A stretch of 39,515 nucleotides of DNA, taken from positions 1 to 39,515 of the forward strand of contig CAJARE010000267.1 of assembly GCA_903944255.1 (NCBI GenBank), given 5' to 3'. This stretch comes from an uncultured beta proteobacterium (lineage in GTDB: Bacteria; Pseudomonadota; Gammaproteobacteria; Burkholderiales; Burkholderiaceae). The translations under genes were made by a program, and so were the position numbers. Below, one piece after another: positions 10,701 to 25,700 of this stretch (positions are counted from its first letter, which is position 1; each line of letters starts with the position of its first letter). The notes beneath the pieces were generated by a model. The model did no database searches. It was not told the origin of the DNA and saw only the letters and a list, made by a program, of their open reading frames with translations.

Positions 10701-13700
10701 GATTAGCCTCAGATGATGGGGCCCACTCAATCGGCTTATCGTTTAGATAAAAAGCACTATTTTCCAGGTGTATAGCAGGATTAAGGCCATCCAAATGAAT
10801 TGTAGGCGGAATTCGTTCATGCTTAATGGCTAGCAATACTTTAATTAAACCTGTAATGCCAGCCGCAGTAGTGGCATGACCTAAGTTTGATTTTACTGAC
10901 CCAAGAGCACAATAATGCTTATGTGAAGAGCTAGATGTATACACTCTATCCAGAGCTGAAAATTCAATTGGGTCCCCTAAAGGGGTGCCGGTTCCGTGAG
11001 CCTCAACCATGCTGATTTCAGCAGGATTAATATTAAACTCAGAATATATTTGTCGTAATAATTGCTCTTGTGAAACTCCACTTGGCGCAGTTATACCATT
11101 GGTTGTGCCATCCTGATTTGTACCAACACCTGCAATTACACCCAAAATATTATCGCCATCTGCCAGGGCGTCCGCTAAAGGTCTCAGCAATACTGCAGCT
11201 GCAGCCTCTCCTGGAACAATACCATCGGCATGATTTCCAAATGCTGCGCAACGACCACTTAAAGATAGCATTTGAGCTTGATTTGCATAACGGTAAAAAC
11301 GCGAAGTGCACTGTACAAAGACTCCGCCAGCTAAGGCCATTTCAGATTCACCACTCCATATACTCTGACAGGCCAATTGAACCGCTACTAGTGAACTCGA
11401 ACAAGCAGTATCTACTGCTATCGCAGGACCTTTGAAATCAAGAAAATAAGAAATACGAGCCGGGATCAGTGAGCTGGTGTTTCCCCAAAATGCCTGTCCT
11501 GGTGGCTGAGAAGCAAATAGCTCTTGATAATCACCTGAGCTGCATCCAACAAATACACCGCAGCGGCGTCCGATCATATCTAAACCTGCATGTCCCGCAC
11601 TCTCTAAAGTCTTCCACGCTTCTTCAAGAAAAAGCCTTTGCTGAGGATCCATATAGGTGGCCTCAAGACCAGAAATAGAGAAAAAAACAGGGTCAAATTT
11701 ATCAACGCCATCAATAAAGCTCCCACGGTCACAATAAGATCCTAATGAAGCATCTTTATAGAAAGACGAAAGATCAAAGCGAGAAACAGGGGTCACTAAA
11801 TCATGTCCAGCTAATAAATGCGCCCAGAGCTCTTCAACATTTTTAGATCCTGAAAAACGACCACTCATCCCTACTATAGCTATAGGCTCACGCTTTAAAG
11901 AGAGAGAAATTGGGCTGGCAATTTTTTCATTATTAGTACTGGGAACTTTCTTCGGGGAAATTTCATCAACAAAATCGCTAGGTTTGCTACTTAGATCATA
12001 ATTATTGGTAAACGCCTGAACAGCAAGAGTTGGCTTACTTAAAGTATCTGCATATTCACTACCGATAAAAGATTCAAGCTGTTTAACACTAGAGAAGTCA
12101 AATAATCGTGTAACCTCAAGGTCTATCCCTAGGCTTGTTCGTAATTTTTGTGCAAGCTCAACTGCAAGAATGGAGTCAAGACCGTAATCAGCAAAAGATA
12201 ATTGAGTATCTATTGATGATTTAGCGATATTAAGGGTCTCACTGAGAGAATTCAAAATTGCATCTCTTAAACCACTGAATTGATATTGTTGTTCCAAGCT
12301 GTCAATCAATTGACTGCCAGATGGTACGGTTGTTATATCTGGTGAAAAGTTAGATTTCTTAAAACCTTCCTTATCTATTGCTGTTACTTTAGATTGGTCA
12401 ACAATAATATTTTTAGATTTTGCGCGAACTGCAATAATCTGCTGCCCCAATGCCTGTTCAGAATTAGGGCTTGCCGCAACCCATTCAAAATCTGAGGACT
12501 CTAAGATTCCTCTCCATGTTTGAGTATTCAATGCAGGAGTGCCAGGAATTCTGAGATGTTTATCTTGAAACTTCCACCATCCATCAAGCAATCCAAATGT
12601 AACATGAGTAAACATGGTTCCATGATTAATCTCATTTATTAATAACAGTGCATCATCTGCCATAGCGGTGCGAACTATTGCTAGCGTAGAGTGCATATCC
12701 TGAGTAGCATGAAGAACATTTGAAGCAATTACAAGATCATATGCACCCAGATCTATATTCTGAGAATTCAGTGGTCGCTCTATATCTAATAGTGCAGTTT
12801 TGAAATAAGGCATATTCTCAGTGAAATTGCGTTCTGCTCTTATTAAAAAAGCACGTGAAATATCTGTAAATAAATATTCTTCAATGGAATCTGTAAAAGG
12901 TGACAAAGTTGAGCACAAAATACTTGTAGACGAGCCTGTGCCCCCTCCAATTTCTAAAATGCGTATAGGCTTAGAAGGATTTTGACGCAATCTTTGTTTT
13001 ATAAAATTACAGGCTGCTAAACCAAGAGTCACATTAAAACGACTCGCCACTCTATCTTCTTTATAAACAGCCTCCACCAAAGACATATTAGCTTCTGGAA
13101 ATATTATGCTTGTAGCAAGCTGCGATCCTGTGAGAATTGAAGGAAGAGAATGTAATACAGTTTCTGCAAGAGTAATTTGAGCAACCGGTCCACCGTGGGC
13201 ATGTGCAATATTAGAATATTGGTCCCAGAGTGCCCAAGCAGTCTCTAAAGCACCACGATTATCTATTTCACTGCTCTCAAGTGAAAGTTTGATTGACTGG
13301 TACCAGTCCTTATAAGCAGAAACAATTCTATCCTTAGGAATTTCTTCTAGAATCGCATTTACGAGAAGTGTTAATTGGCGTTGAAGCTCAAGGCTGTCAG
13401 CTAATAAAGCCGTGCGCTCTTCATCAACCTTTGCAGTTCCAACTAACTCAGCAACAGACACATAACTCATTGGCGAAGGAATCCAAAACTGCTCCGAAGA
13501 AAAGGGGTAGGTTGGCAATGAAATGATATTTCCTCGCAGGGAGGGAAATAAATTAATCCAATCAATGCTCATACCTTGAGCCCAGAAATCCAAGACCTTT
13601 CCAATGCGTCCTTTAGTCAATAAGCGTGAAAGTGAGTCATTAAAATCCCCATCGTTATTTAATGCTACCAAAGCCTTTTCTTGCGCGGCGATAAAAATAC

Positions 13701-16700
13701 CACTTACAATTTCTTGATCTAGGAATGCTTTTAACTTAGTTTTTAATTCAGCTAATGTAGAGGCCTCGATACCTAGGCGAGCAGTCATTTGCTCACGATG
13801 GGCTAGAGTATAGGCAATATCTCTCAAGTCTAATTTAGAGGAATTCTCCAATCTTGATGTCAATATCGTAGACATAAGATTGATTAAATCGGCAATATTT
13901 CTCGAAAGAGAAAAATCGGTTTTACTTAATACAATCCCAAATCTATTTTCAAGTATTTTTCGAATTGCATGCAAATGTAGCAATGTAATTCCATATTCTG
14001 TAAACTGTTCATCTGTATTGAGATCAGCTTTTGATACGCTCAAAATCTCTGCAATTGCCTCTTGGATTACGGCTTCAATTTCACTTATGCTAACGGCAGA
14101 AATGCTAGAAGTATTGTGCAATTGAATTTCACTATCCGACCCTTCTAATACAGCCAATAAATTTAATGCCATTTCACGAAGTTTTATTGAGTCTTTTGCT
14201 GATAAAAGAATAGGAAGTGAAAGTCTATTTTCTGTAAAAGACATCCTATTTAAATCTTGACTACCATATGTGCTTGATGGCCATTCCTCTATGATCAGAT
14301 GTGCATTAGTCCCTCCAGCGCCAAAAGAAGATACGCCAGCAATACGTGATTGATTTTTAATCACTCCATCAATTTTGATTGCCTTTGGATACCAAGGTTG
14401 CAATTTTCTTTGAATATCAAAGGGTGATTCAGAAAACTGTATATTGGGGTTTTCCTTTTCTGCATGTAAGCTAGGTACTAATGTGCCATGCTTCATTTGC
14501 AAAACTATCTTTGTTAGACCTGCAATGCCAGCCGCAGCCTCGAGATGCCCAATATTCGATTTAACTGATCCTATTGCACAAAATCCACATTCTGCTGTAT
14601 CAACTCTGAAAGCATTTGTTAATCCCTGTATCTCTATTGGGTCACCTAATTCGGTGCCAGTACCATGAGCCTCAATATATGTAACTGAGCGTGCATCAAT
14701 TCCAGCTTTATCTAAGGCTATACGCACTACCTCACTTTGTGCCGTAGGATTAGGAACGGTATAGCCATTTGTTTTGCCGCCATGGTTAACAGCACTCGAG
14801 CGGATCAACGCATGAATATTATCGCCATCGGCGATAGCATACGACAAAGGTTTAAGCAAAACACATCCAACGCCCTCACCCGGCACAAATCCATTGGCTT
14901 CATCTCCAAAACTTTTGCACTGTCCATCGGGACTGAGCATCCTTGACGCGCTAAGCTCAATATAATTAGAGGGATGTAGGTATAGATTGACGCCTCCAGC
15001 AATTGCCATTTCACACTCACCTGAATACAGGCTAGCACATGCTTGATGAATTGCAACAAGCGAAGAGGAGCACATGGTATCAATAGGCATGCTGGGACCA
15101 TTGAGATCAAACACATGCGAAACTCGATTAGCAACACTACTAAAAGACGTACTGGGACGAACTGTGGTGCCCGTTTCGGTAAGAAATGGTTCATATAGGG
15201 CATAACCTGTTTTCGTAATTCCAACAAATACGCCCACACGCGAATCATGCTGTTGCGCAAAACGTAAACGCGTATATCCCCCATCCTCACAGGCAGCCCA
15301 AGCATTCATTAAAAATAAACGCTCTTGTGGATCCATTGCAAGAGCATCACGTGGTGCAATACGGAAAAATAATGGGTCGAATTTTGCAAAATCCTCAAGA
15401 AAGCCGCCCCACTTAGAGTAACTTTGACCACTCTCAACTGCTTTAGAGGAATCAGGATTATAAAAATCTTGGAGCGGCCATCTATCCATGGGTATTTCGG
15501 AAACAGCATCTATACCCTGAGTAAGGTTTTGCCAAAATTTCTGGAGATCAGGGGCTTTAGGATATTGACCGCTCATTCCAACAATAGCAATTGGCTCGTT
15601 AATATCCACTTTAGCTATTCGGCTAGATGGAATCTTGTCGGTAATCTCTGAACCTGCTTCTAATCTCACTGTATCTAGCTTTTGATTGCTTTGATAGCCA
15701 ACCCAATTAACGCAGGCTAGTTTTTGCGTATTTACCAAATATCGTGCCACTTGCGTTAGCGTTCGATGTTCAAAAAATAAGGTCTTACTTAAATTTTCAA
15801 AAGTTGAGCTCAGGGATTTATTTAGGTTAGTAATCAGCAGTGAATCAATTCCATATACCTCTAAAGGTGTATCACCCTGAATTTCATCTGCTTTCATACC
15901 TGTTAACTTTGCTAATAATCTTCCTAGATGAAGTGCAACGTGATCAATTAAAGCTGAGAGATCTTCATCTGCAGTATTAGAAAATTCTCTATGGGATATA
16001 ACTTCATTAGTTTGACTTGATACAGAATCAAAGAATGAGCGAATACGCTTAGAATCACCCGCAATTACAGCGACATTGGGAGCGCTAACGCTAATTAAAG
16101 TACTTAAAGAATTTAACCCTGCGGTTGAGGATAGAGCTCTCTGACCCATTTTCTCAAAAAATGCTTGCTCGTAGCTTGCACTCACCTTCATACCACCATC
16201 GCGCCATAATGGCCAAGAAATAGACCGCATTGAATTATTACGGAACGATGCTAGCGCATCCAGAAAGCCATTAGCAGCTGCATAATCTGCTTGACCGGCA
16301 TTACCAACTGCGCCTGCAAGAGAGGAGAACATCACAAAAAAATCAAGATTTAGATTGCTGCAAGCTCTATCAAGTGAATATGCGCCACTCACTTTAGACC
16401 TCATTACATCATCGACCTGCTGATTTGTTTTAAATACTATTGCAGCATCTTGATGAGTGCCTGCACAATGTATCACACCATGTAAATTACCAAAAGAATT
16501 TACACAATCATTCACAATTCTAGCCGTAGCCTCAAAATCCTCAAGATTGAGTTGGTGATAATTTACTTTCGCACTATTTGTCTTCAAATTACCGATGAAT
16601 TCAGTACGCTCCTGATTTAATGGAATTGTTCCAAGTAAAATTAGCGTAATATTTTTATAATGAGTAGTGATGTGCTTTGCTACTGTGCGTCCTAATGCGC

Positions 16701-19700
16701 CAAGACCTCCGCTAATAAGATACACTCCTCCATCACGCCATGGATCAGGTTTCGCTACTGGCAGCGAATTAGCTAAATCATTCCAACGACGGACAAAACG
16801 CTGTCCATCAACATACCTTATCCGCCGCTCACCTACCTGTCTTGATTCTTGGATAAGAATATCCTCTAATTGATTAGAGGAGGTTGAAGAAGATACGCTA
16901 ATTACTTGGGCTAGTAGTCGTGGACACTCAGCGCACGCACTATCAAGCATAGCCCCTAAGCCCTCATATAATTCTTTTTCACCGTCAAGCGGTACCACAA
17001 GCTGAACTAAATAAGTATCAGAATCAGGTCTTTGTAGAAGTTTTTGCAATATCTTAAATAATTCAATGGCCGTTGATATATAGCGCTGACTGATATCACC
17101 CATGACATTCTCAACATTAATTACTTCGCATTTCAATGTTGAAATTTTTGGAATTGAAATTTCACAAGGGAAAATAATGTGCAGGTTTGGAGATGTAAAT
17201 ACTTTTCTGGAGAGTGGTGACAATACCCATTCCGGTTTAAGCATCACCGTTTCTTCAGATAAATTTAGATTAGGTATCCAAAAACGCGTTTTAGAAAAAC
17301 GATGTAACGGGAGAGCTTGGCGACGAAAACCCTCTTTGATGGGATACTCTTCTAGAATTAAATGTGCATTACTTCCCCCAAATCCAAAACTACTCACTGC
17401 AGCCCGTCTCAATACTATCTTTTTTTCATTATCAAGATTACGCGGCCATTCTTGTCGAGCTTTTACAAAATAAAATGGGCTGCCTTCTAGAGAAATATGG
17501 GGATTTATCTCTTCACAATGGAGAGTGGCTGGCAATTCACCGGCCCGCATTGCCATCAATACTTTAACTACACCAGCAAGACCAGCGGCAGCCTCTAAGT
17601 GACCAATATTAGACTTGACTGAGCCAAGCCCAATACTAGGCGCAATTGGTCGATTTGAACTCATCAAGCTACGATAGGCCTGTTGTAACCCATTAATTTC
17701 AACTGGGTCCCCAAGAATCGTACCGGTACCATGGGTCTCAATATATCCAATAGTAGTTGGATCAATACCAGCCATAGCCCTTTTAATTAAGTCGGCCTGA
17801 GCATGGGTATTAGGAGCAGTTAATGAGCCTGCATGACCGCCATGGTTCTCAGCTCCCCCTAGTAGAACGCCTATAATTTGATCACCATCCCGCTCTGCCA
17901 AATGCAAAGGCTTTATTAGCAGCGCAACTACTCCTTCACCACGTACATAACCATCTGCCTTGGATGAAAATGAATGGCATCGTCCTGTAGGACTAAGCAT
18001 TCCAGCTTTGTAGGGGCCCTCAAAACCTTCGAGACTTAAAGCAAGATTAACTGCGCCAACTATTGCAGCACTACATTGCCCAGAGCGAATGGATTCTACT
18101 GCTCGAAGAATAGCCACTAAAGAGCTAGAACAAGCAGTATCTATTGCCTGACTTGGACCATGAATATTCAATTTATAAGAAATTCTATTGGCAACCATTG
18201 CAAGTGAATTCCCAGTTGCTACAAAGCCATCCGTCTCAATTCCATAAGCCTGCAGTAGTGAGGCGTAATCATGTCCACTAACACCTATAAAAACACCAGT
18301 ATCTGATGGCAATTGTTCTGGTGCATAGCCTGCATCTTCAAGAGCATGCACTGCTGTTTCAAGCATTAACCTTTGCTGCGGATCCATTCGCTGAGCTTCG
18401 TGCGGCGAAATATTAAAATACTCCGCATCAAAAGAATCTATATCTTGAAGAAAGGCTCCGAATTGCGGAAATTCTGCGCTGAGAATACGCTTAAGATAGG
18501 GCTCTGAGTAACGCTCAAACGGTAGATTTCCGACGAGATCGTGACCTGCTAAAAGGTGATTGAAAAACTCTTGCGGTGTATTTGCTCCAGGCAAGCGTGC
18601 TGACATTCCAATAATAGCTATTGGTGCACTCGAGGCTGCCTCAGTTTTTGAACTTTGATCAATCTCCTCTAAATATTGTTCATCTTTAGATAATTGATTA
18701 TTTATTAGATTGGATTCTTTGATCTCAGCAGGAACTATTACATTCTTGGAGTTCACTGCATAACGCACCCTTAAATGTGAGCTTAATGCTTGAATATCTT
18801 CATATTCAAAAAAAATAGATGGGTTAAGCGAGGTTCCATAAATAGTATTTATTTCTGTCGCAAGTCGTGTAAGTGATATTGAGTCGAAGCCAAGATCAAA
18901 AAAATGTGCGCGCGCGCTAACCTCTGTTACTGGAAATTTTAATAGCCTTGCTACTACATCACGCAATTCAAGCTCTAGCTGTTTAGAATCATCAGCTATT
19001 AGAGGTACCCCATCGTTCAAAGAGTCAGAAGTCGAGGGACTAAATTGCTTTACAGAAAGAGAGAATTCCTGCTGCCTGGATAACTGCCCAATCTGATGAG
19101 CTGGAAGCATTTTTACATCTTCCAGAATTGCTGATATATCACCATGCTCGTCAACGAATAGAATGTCTCTATATTCTTGACTTTTACCTAATTTTACTAA
19201 AACATACTTAGCTTCAGAATCAAATACGAGCACTCTTCCAATCTCATCGAGTGCTAATGTGGCACCTTGCGGCATGCTCAAAATAATACTTTGGTATGCA
19301 ACGCCAAGTAAATATGAAGGTAATCGAATGTTAGCTTTAGAATAATCTTGCTGTAAAAAGGATGGCATTAATTCGCAAAGAACTGATCCATCTTGATGCA
19401 TATAAGCACATTTCAATACTTCAAGAAAAGGGGCAAAATGCATGCCCACATCTGCTAAGCCTGCATACCATGCTTCTCGCTCTATTATTTTTGTGCCGGA
19501 ACGAGTTAGCCCTATAGAAATAGGATCTATTTTTACAGTATTTTTTTGCTTACTTGCTTTAGCATAAGCCAGTGGGTACCATTTATCACCTTGGTCACTT
19601 GCATTAAGAACTATATCTATAGTATTTTCATCCAACAATTTAACTTGAATCTCTAAACGAGAAATATCCTCCCAACTAGGCACTTGCAAGACCCTTAAGC

Positions 19701-22700
19701 CACTCATTACTGAAGATGAATTGAAGCCTGCGATCTGTATCGCCGCCATAAATATTTCAGGCAGCACTAATGGCAATACGCTTTGATTTCGCCCTATCTT
19801 ATAGGCGTAATCAAGCATTTCATTCAAATATATTTGAGTTGTATAGCGCATCCCAGAAAGATCAGAATTATTCATCCCAATAAATGGATGCAACTTTAAT
19901 TTACTACCTAAAGGGTGAGTTACTGAAGGCGCATCAGGATATAACTCGTACCAACAACGAATTTTTTCAAATGGATAGGATGGTAGTGAAACGCGTTTTG
20001 GCTGATCTTTAAGATGCAATTGAAACCAATCAATTTTTATTCCATTAACCCAATATTGCGCTAATCGATCAAGATCGTTTGTACTAATTGCTTTAGCTAC
20101 CAATTCAGGGTCAACAATAAAATCAGACTCTAAAATTGTTGGAACATAATATAGGCACGTTCCATTCTGTGGTACCTCTACAGAATACTTCTGCAAAGTT
20201 GATAACAATGAACTCCGGCTATCGCATATGATTGCCAAGCGACAGGGTAACTCATTCTTTCCTACCTGAAGAGTAAATGCGATGTTAGAAAGCTCAAGCG
20301 AAGGTTCATCCAACATTTGAGCATGCAAACGTTCAATTGAATTCTGCAACGCTAAAGGTGTCATTGCCGAGAATACTAATAACTCAGGCTTTTCTACTAC
20401 AGTCTTGCTGACTGTAGTGTCTAAGTACTCCTCTAGGATAATATGAGAATTCATTCCACCCGCACCAATTGAAGTAACACCAGCCCGTCTTGGTATTGGC
20501 AGTCCAGCAGAATCTTTCAGTCTTTTCCAGGTTGTAAGTTCACGTTGAACATAAAAAGGAGTTTTTGCAAATGGTATATTTGGATTGAGAACTTCGGCAT
20601 GCAAGGAAGGTGCCAATTGCTTATGCTTAATTTGCATTAATACCTTAGCTATACCCGCCAACCCAGAGGCACCTAAGAGATGAGCAATGTTTGATTTAAC
20701 AGTACCAATTGGGCAAAACTGTAGATCTGAGGAATATTTTGAGTAAACCTGGGTAAGTGCCTTAATCTCAATTGGATCGCCTAGCGCAGTTCCTGAGCCG
20801 TGGCCCTCAATATATCCAATCGAACATGGATCAACTCCTGCATCATCGAGAGCTTCTTGAATTGCCCTTGCTTGTTGATTTGGGTTTGGAACAGTGAAGC
20901 CATTACGAACGCCTGCATTACTAATGCCAGTTCCCTTGATGATCGCATAAATATGGTCGTTATCACGCTTGGCATCAGCTAAAGTTTTTAATACTATTGC
21001 TCCCACGCCCTCGCCGAGGATAGTCCCATCTGCTCCTACCCCATAACCTCTAATAACTTCAGCAGTTTTTGTTGTGAAATGCTCTTGGGATGTTGCAATC
21101 AGTTTCTGTGGATGCAATAGCAGGCTCACACCTCCTGCGAGTGCCATCTTGCAGCGACCAGCACGCAACATATGAACTGCCTCATGAACACAAGTAGCTG
21201 ATGCAGAACACATGGTATCTAGAAAATAGGATGGCCCGGTAAACCCATAAAAATATGAAACCATATTAGGAACTGTTCCTGTGTAACTCCCACTTGCTAA
21301 AGAGCCACGCATTAACATATTCTGAAAACCAAATAAATCATATTCATTGGTCATGGATCCAACTATTACAGCAACATCCCCACCATATTTAGAGAGCATA
21401 GTTTCGCGCGAATAACCTGCATCTTCAAAAGCCTCAACAGCACTTTGCAGAAAGAGTCGAACCTCTGGTGACATAAGCTCTGCTTCAGATTGAGATATTC
21501 GGAAATATCTTGGATCAAACTCATCAACTCCGTTGAGAAAAGCGCCAGTTTGGGCTACTGATTTTCCAAGCACATCTCGTTCGGGATATAGTAATTTCTC
21601 ATGATCCCAACGTTGCTCAGGGTATTTTTCGAATCCATGCTGCCCTTTTGACAGCATTTCCCAGAATGCATTTTGCTCATCAGCCTTAGCTACTCGCAAC
21701 GATAACCCTATGATTGCAATATCATGGCTATTATCATTTACTTTTTTTTCTTCAAGAACTATGTCATCAGCGGACGAAAAATTTAGTATTTCATCTTCCG
21801 ATTTATTGATGACATCTTCTAGGGGTATAAATTGTTCATTTATTAAAAGATTCTGTAGAGCTGGGCCATGCTCTTCAATTAAATAAGTGGCCACACTATC
21901 TAAATCTACATATTCAAAAAAGAGGGTTTTAGATAGCGGTCCCAAAGACTCCTCGAGCTTATTGGTCATTTCTACAATAATGATCGAGTCAAGTCCATAC
22001 TCCTCAAGCTTTCGATTTGATCTAATTTTGACTGGATCCATTTGTATTAGGTCGGCAAGAGTTTCTTTCAGGAAGGTCACTGTCAACGGCAAAAGATTGA
22101 GTGCTAGCTCATGCTTATTGGGTGGACTGCCTACAACAATTGGCTGATCCTCTAGTTGAGTTAGCTCCAAATCATTTTGAGATAAAAGGTTTGAAATTTT
22201 CTCAGTAACTCCGAAATAGACTGTTATTGGAGTTGTGACCCTACTATTTAGAATCTGCTCGAATGCCTTAATACCCTCATAGGTAGGCATCGGCACAGTA
22301 CCGAAATGATGATGCAGAGTAATTAGGGATGATTGATCCACTTGCATACCCCCATCTTTCCATAGTGGCCAAGCAATAGAAATACTGGCGCCACTTCTCT
22401 GTCCAGACTTTACCAAGGCTTGACGACTCTCAAGAAAGCTTGCCATAAAAGCATTGGCTGCAGCATAATCAGCTTGACCAGCATTTCCGAAAACACTGGC
22501 AATGGATGAACAACATAATAAGAAATCAAGGTCTATTGCTTTTGTGGCTTGATCTAGATTGATAAGACCGGTAACCTTGGGTGCAAATACTTTGCTTATT
22601 TCATCATTATTCTTTTTTAGAATATAGCTATCTCTCAATACCCCGGCAGCATGTAGCACACCCTTCAGAGGGCCAATATTTGCCTCGATCCACTGAATTA

Positions 22701-25700
22701 CATTCTGAACTTCTTCGTATTTAGTAATGTCACAGGAAAGATAGTCAACCCTAACTCCTTTTGCTCTATAGACGGCTAATTCATCTATAACTCTTGATGT
22801 CATTGAAGAATTGCGACCACTCAAAACTATTTTAGTCACACCAGCTGAGACTAAACTTTCTACAAAATGTAGCCCCAGTCCACCTCCTCCGCCCGTTATC
22901 CAATAAGCTCCATCCCTGTCAAGTAGTAGAGATGAGGACTTTTTTTCTGGAACAAAAAACGCTTGCGTACAAGCATAACGAGTCTTATCTTCATCATATC
23001 GAATCTGAGTTAATCCATTACCAAATTTGCTCTCGCTTTCGATAACATCATTGATGCGCACTACGTTAGAGTGGCCCTGTAATGTTATTAATGAGCCGCT
23101 AAATTTAGGATTTTCAAGTGCTACAGTCTTCAATAAAGCCAAGAGGGGAGCGGATAAATATTCAGCTACAGAATCATTTACCAATACCATAAAATATTGG
23201 TTCAACTTTGGCTTCAAACGAATTGCATCGCGTAATCTATCTATAAGAGTAATAAACCATGTCTCGACTAAACTAGCCATGGGTATATTCAAGTCATATT
23301 TTAAGATGACGGCTGATATATGACTCTTTTCTAAAACTTGATCCACAATATCAGGAGAAAAGCCTGCAAGAAAAACACTTGTCTCACGATCTATGACTAG
23401 ACTTGTATCGCTAATTAAAGGACGCTCTTTCCATTCACTTTTCGAGAAAAGAAGCGTTTCAGCTACAGTAACATCGCTCATTACGCGTAAAGCGAGATCT
23501 TTAAAGCGTAAACATACCACGCCACTATTACTACATATATCAATATCAAAATGTTTTAATTTTGGATTAGATAAAGCAGTAGTACTTTGTCTAACCACTG
23601 CCCACATAACGCTTTCACATGGAGCATGTACCTCTATATGCCTACATGCAAAAGGCACAACAGGAGAGGAGGGCGATTCGTCATCAAAACATATCCATGC
23701 CTGAATTGCCGCATCTAGCAACATAGGATGAAGGTAATATTTATCTAAAGAATTATGTAAATTTCTAGGCAACCTGAGGTTAGCCAAGACAAATTTTTCG
23801 CCACGATATAACTTATTTACTATTTGAAATGTAGCTCCATGATGTATACCACTAGATCGCAGTCGACTATACAGCTCACTAGATTCAATAATTTTATTAG
23901 AAGAAATACGCAGGCTATCGATCTCAATCAAAGTTGGTGTATTTTCATCTAAACGAATCGATACCCTCCCTTGGACATTTGGCAAATTCTGGAACTGGTT
24001 ACTTGTCTCCATAATTTGAAAAGATGTTTCATGCTGATCTTTTTTATCTATCAGAATATCTACATGTACTGGACTGGTGCCAGCAATAATTGGCTTAGTC
24101 CACACAACATTATCAAAATTGATCTTTGTTCCCGGTTTTAGCTTCTCTGCATATTCATAAGCTGCACGAGCCATTTCTAAATAGACTACTCCCGGTAGCA
24201 CTTGTAATGAGCTAACTTGATGTTCCTGCCAAAAGAATTCATGGCCAATAAAGCTTGATCGATAACGCTGCTCATTAAGTCGTGACTCATTACGATGCAA
24301 TAAAGGATGTATTGCAAATTGCTCATCGCGTACACCTTGAGATAGATCCATCCAATATCTTTTTCGCTCAAATGGATAAGTTGGTGCATGTATACGCCCA
24401 GGACGCTGATCGTTATATAAAGCATTCCAATCTACCGATTTCCCATTTAACCAATTGACAATAATTTCGTTGTGGATACTGCCAGTATTAACAACATCTC
24501 CCTGAGTAAAAACACGCACATCCTCAATGCCATCAATGAAAGCATGCAGAGCCTCGCACAACTCGTCCAAATTTTCTACATTAAATATGATGCGGCAATC
24601 CATTTGCTTGCGAGCAACCTGCATGGTGTAAGCTAAATTGAATATTGGCGAGAGATTTGGCTGGTTTTGTATAAAAGCCAATAATTCTTTGGCATAGGCT
24701 TTTAAGCGCTCATCATTAAGAGCGGATAATGGAATTAATAATGGAGCGGTACTGTTGAATAACTTATCTTCATGTTTGGAGTTATTTATTTCAAGCGCTT
24801 CTTCTAGCAATACATGGGCATTGCTTCCACCAAAACCAAAAGCGCTCACTCCTGCGCGACGTATTTTTCCAGGTTCTTGAACCCATTTTGTTAGTTCACT
24901 TTGAACTCTAAAGGGGGTACCTTTCAAATCAATTAATGTATTTATCTCTGAGAAGCCAACATTGCCTGGCAAAGCATCATGACGCATTGCTGCAAGAACT
25001 TTAATAACTCCAATTACTCCAGCAGCACCTTCAAGATGCCCAACATTCGTCTTGACTGATCCCACTCCACAACTACCCTCAATTGGCTCACTACCATTCT
25101 CTTTATGGAGTATTGAAAACGCCTGCTTTAGTCCCGCAATTTCAATTGGATCCCCAAGTGGAGTTCCTGTTCCATGGGCTTCAATGTAAGTAACACTACC
25201 TGGGTCAATTCCTGCATTACGGTAAACTTCAGAAATTAACGAAGCCTGTGCAACAGGATTAGTTATTGTTAGTGAATTTGTTTTCCCACCGTGATTACTT
25301 CCTATACCTCTAATGGTCGCATATATTGGATCACCATCTGAACGAGCCTGTTTAGCCTTTTTCAGCAGCAACATTGCCCCACCCTCACCGCGTACGTAAC
25401 CATCGGCCTGCTGATCAAATGCTTTACTACTTCCTGTTTTAGATAGCATTCCACTTTTTGAGAAGGAAATGAAATGATTTGGAGACCAAATCAAATTCAC
25501 TCCACCAGCCAAAGCAAGATCGCATTGACCAGACTTTAGGGCATTTACAGCTTCATAAATAGACATCATCGAAGCCGCACAGGCTGTATCGTTGACAATA
25601 CTAGGCCCATGAAAATCGAAAAAATGAGATATCCTATTCGCAATAATTGAAAAAGCTATGCCTGTTGGAGTATATGCATCCACATGCGAAAGATTTTTTT

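Noticed and set aside
14805..15305. 166-codon minus-strand open frame in another frame of KS4
   Set aside because: It is fully inside the KS4 coding region, whose own frame carries all KS motifs; its translation looks like a frame shadow.
18763..21750. Enoyl-isomerase (double-bond shift) function for the DH-like domain of module 2
   Set aside because: Known trans-AT enoyl isomerases keep the catalytic His; here both His and Asp are missing.
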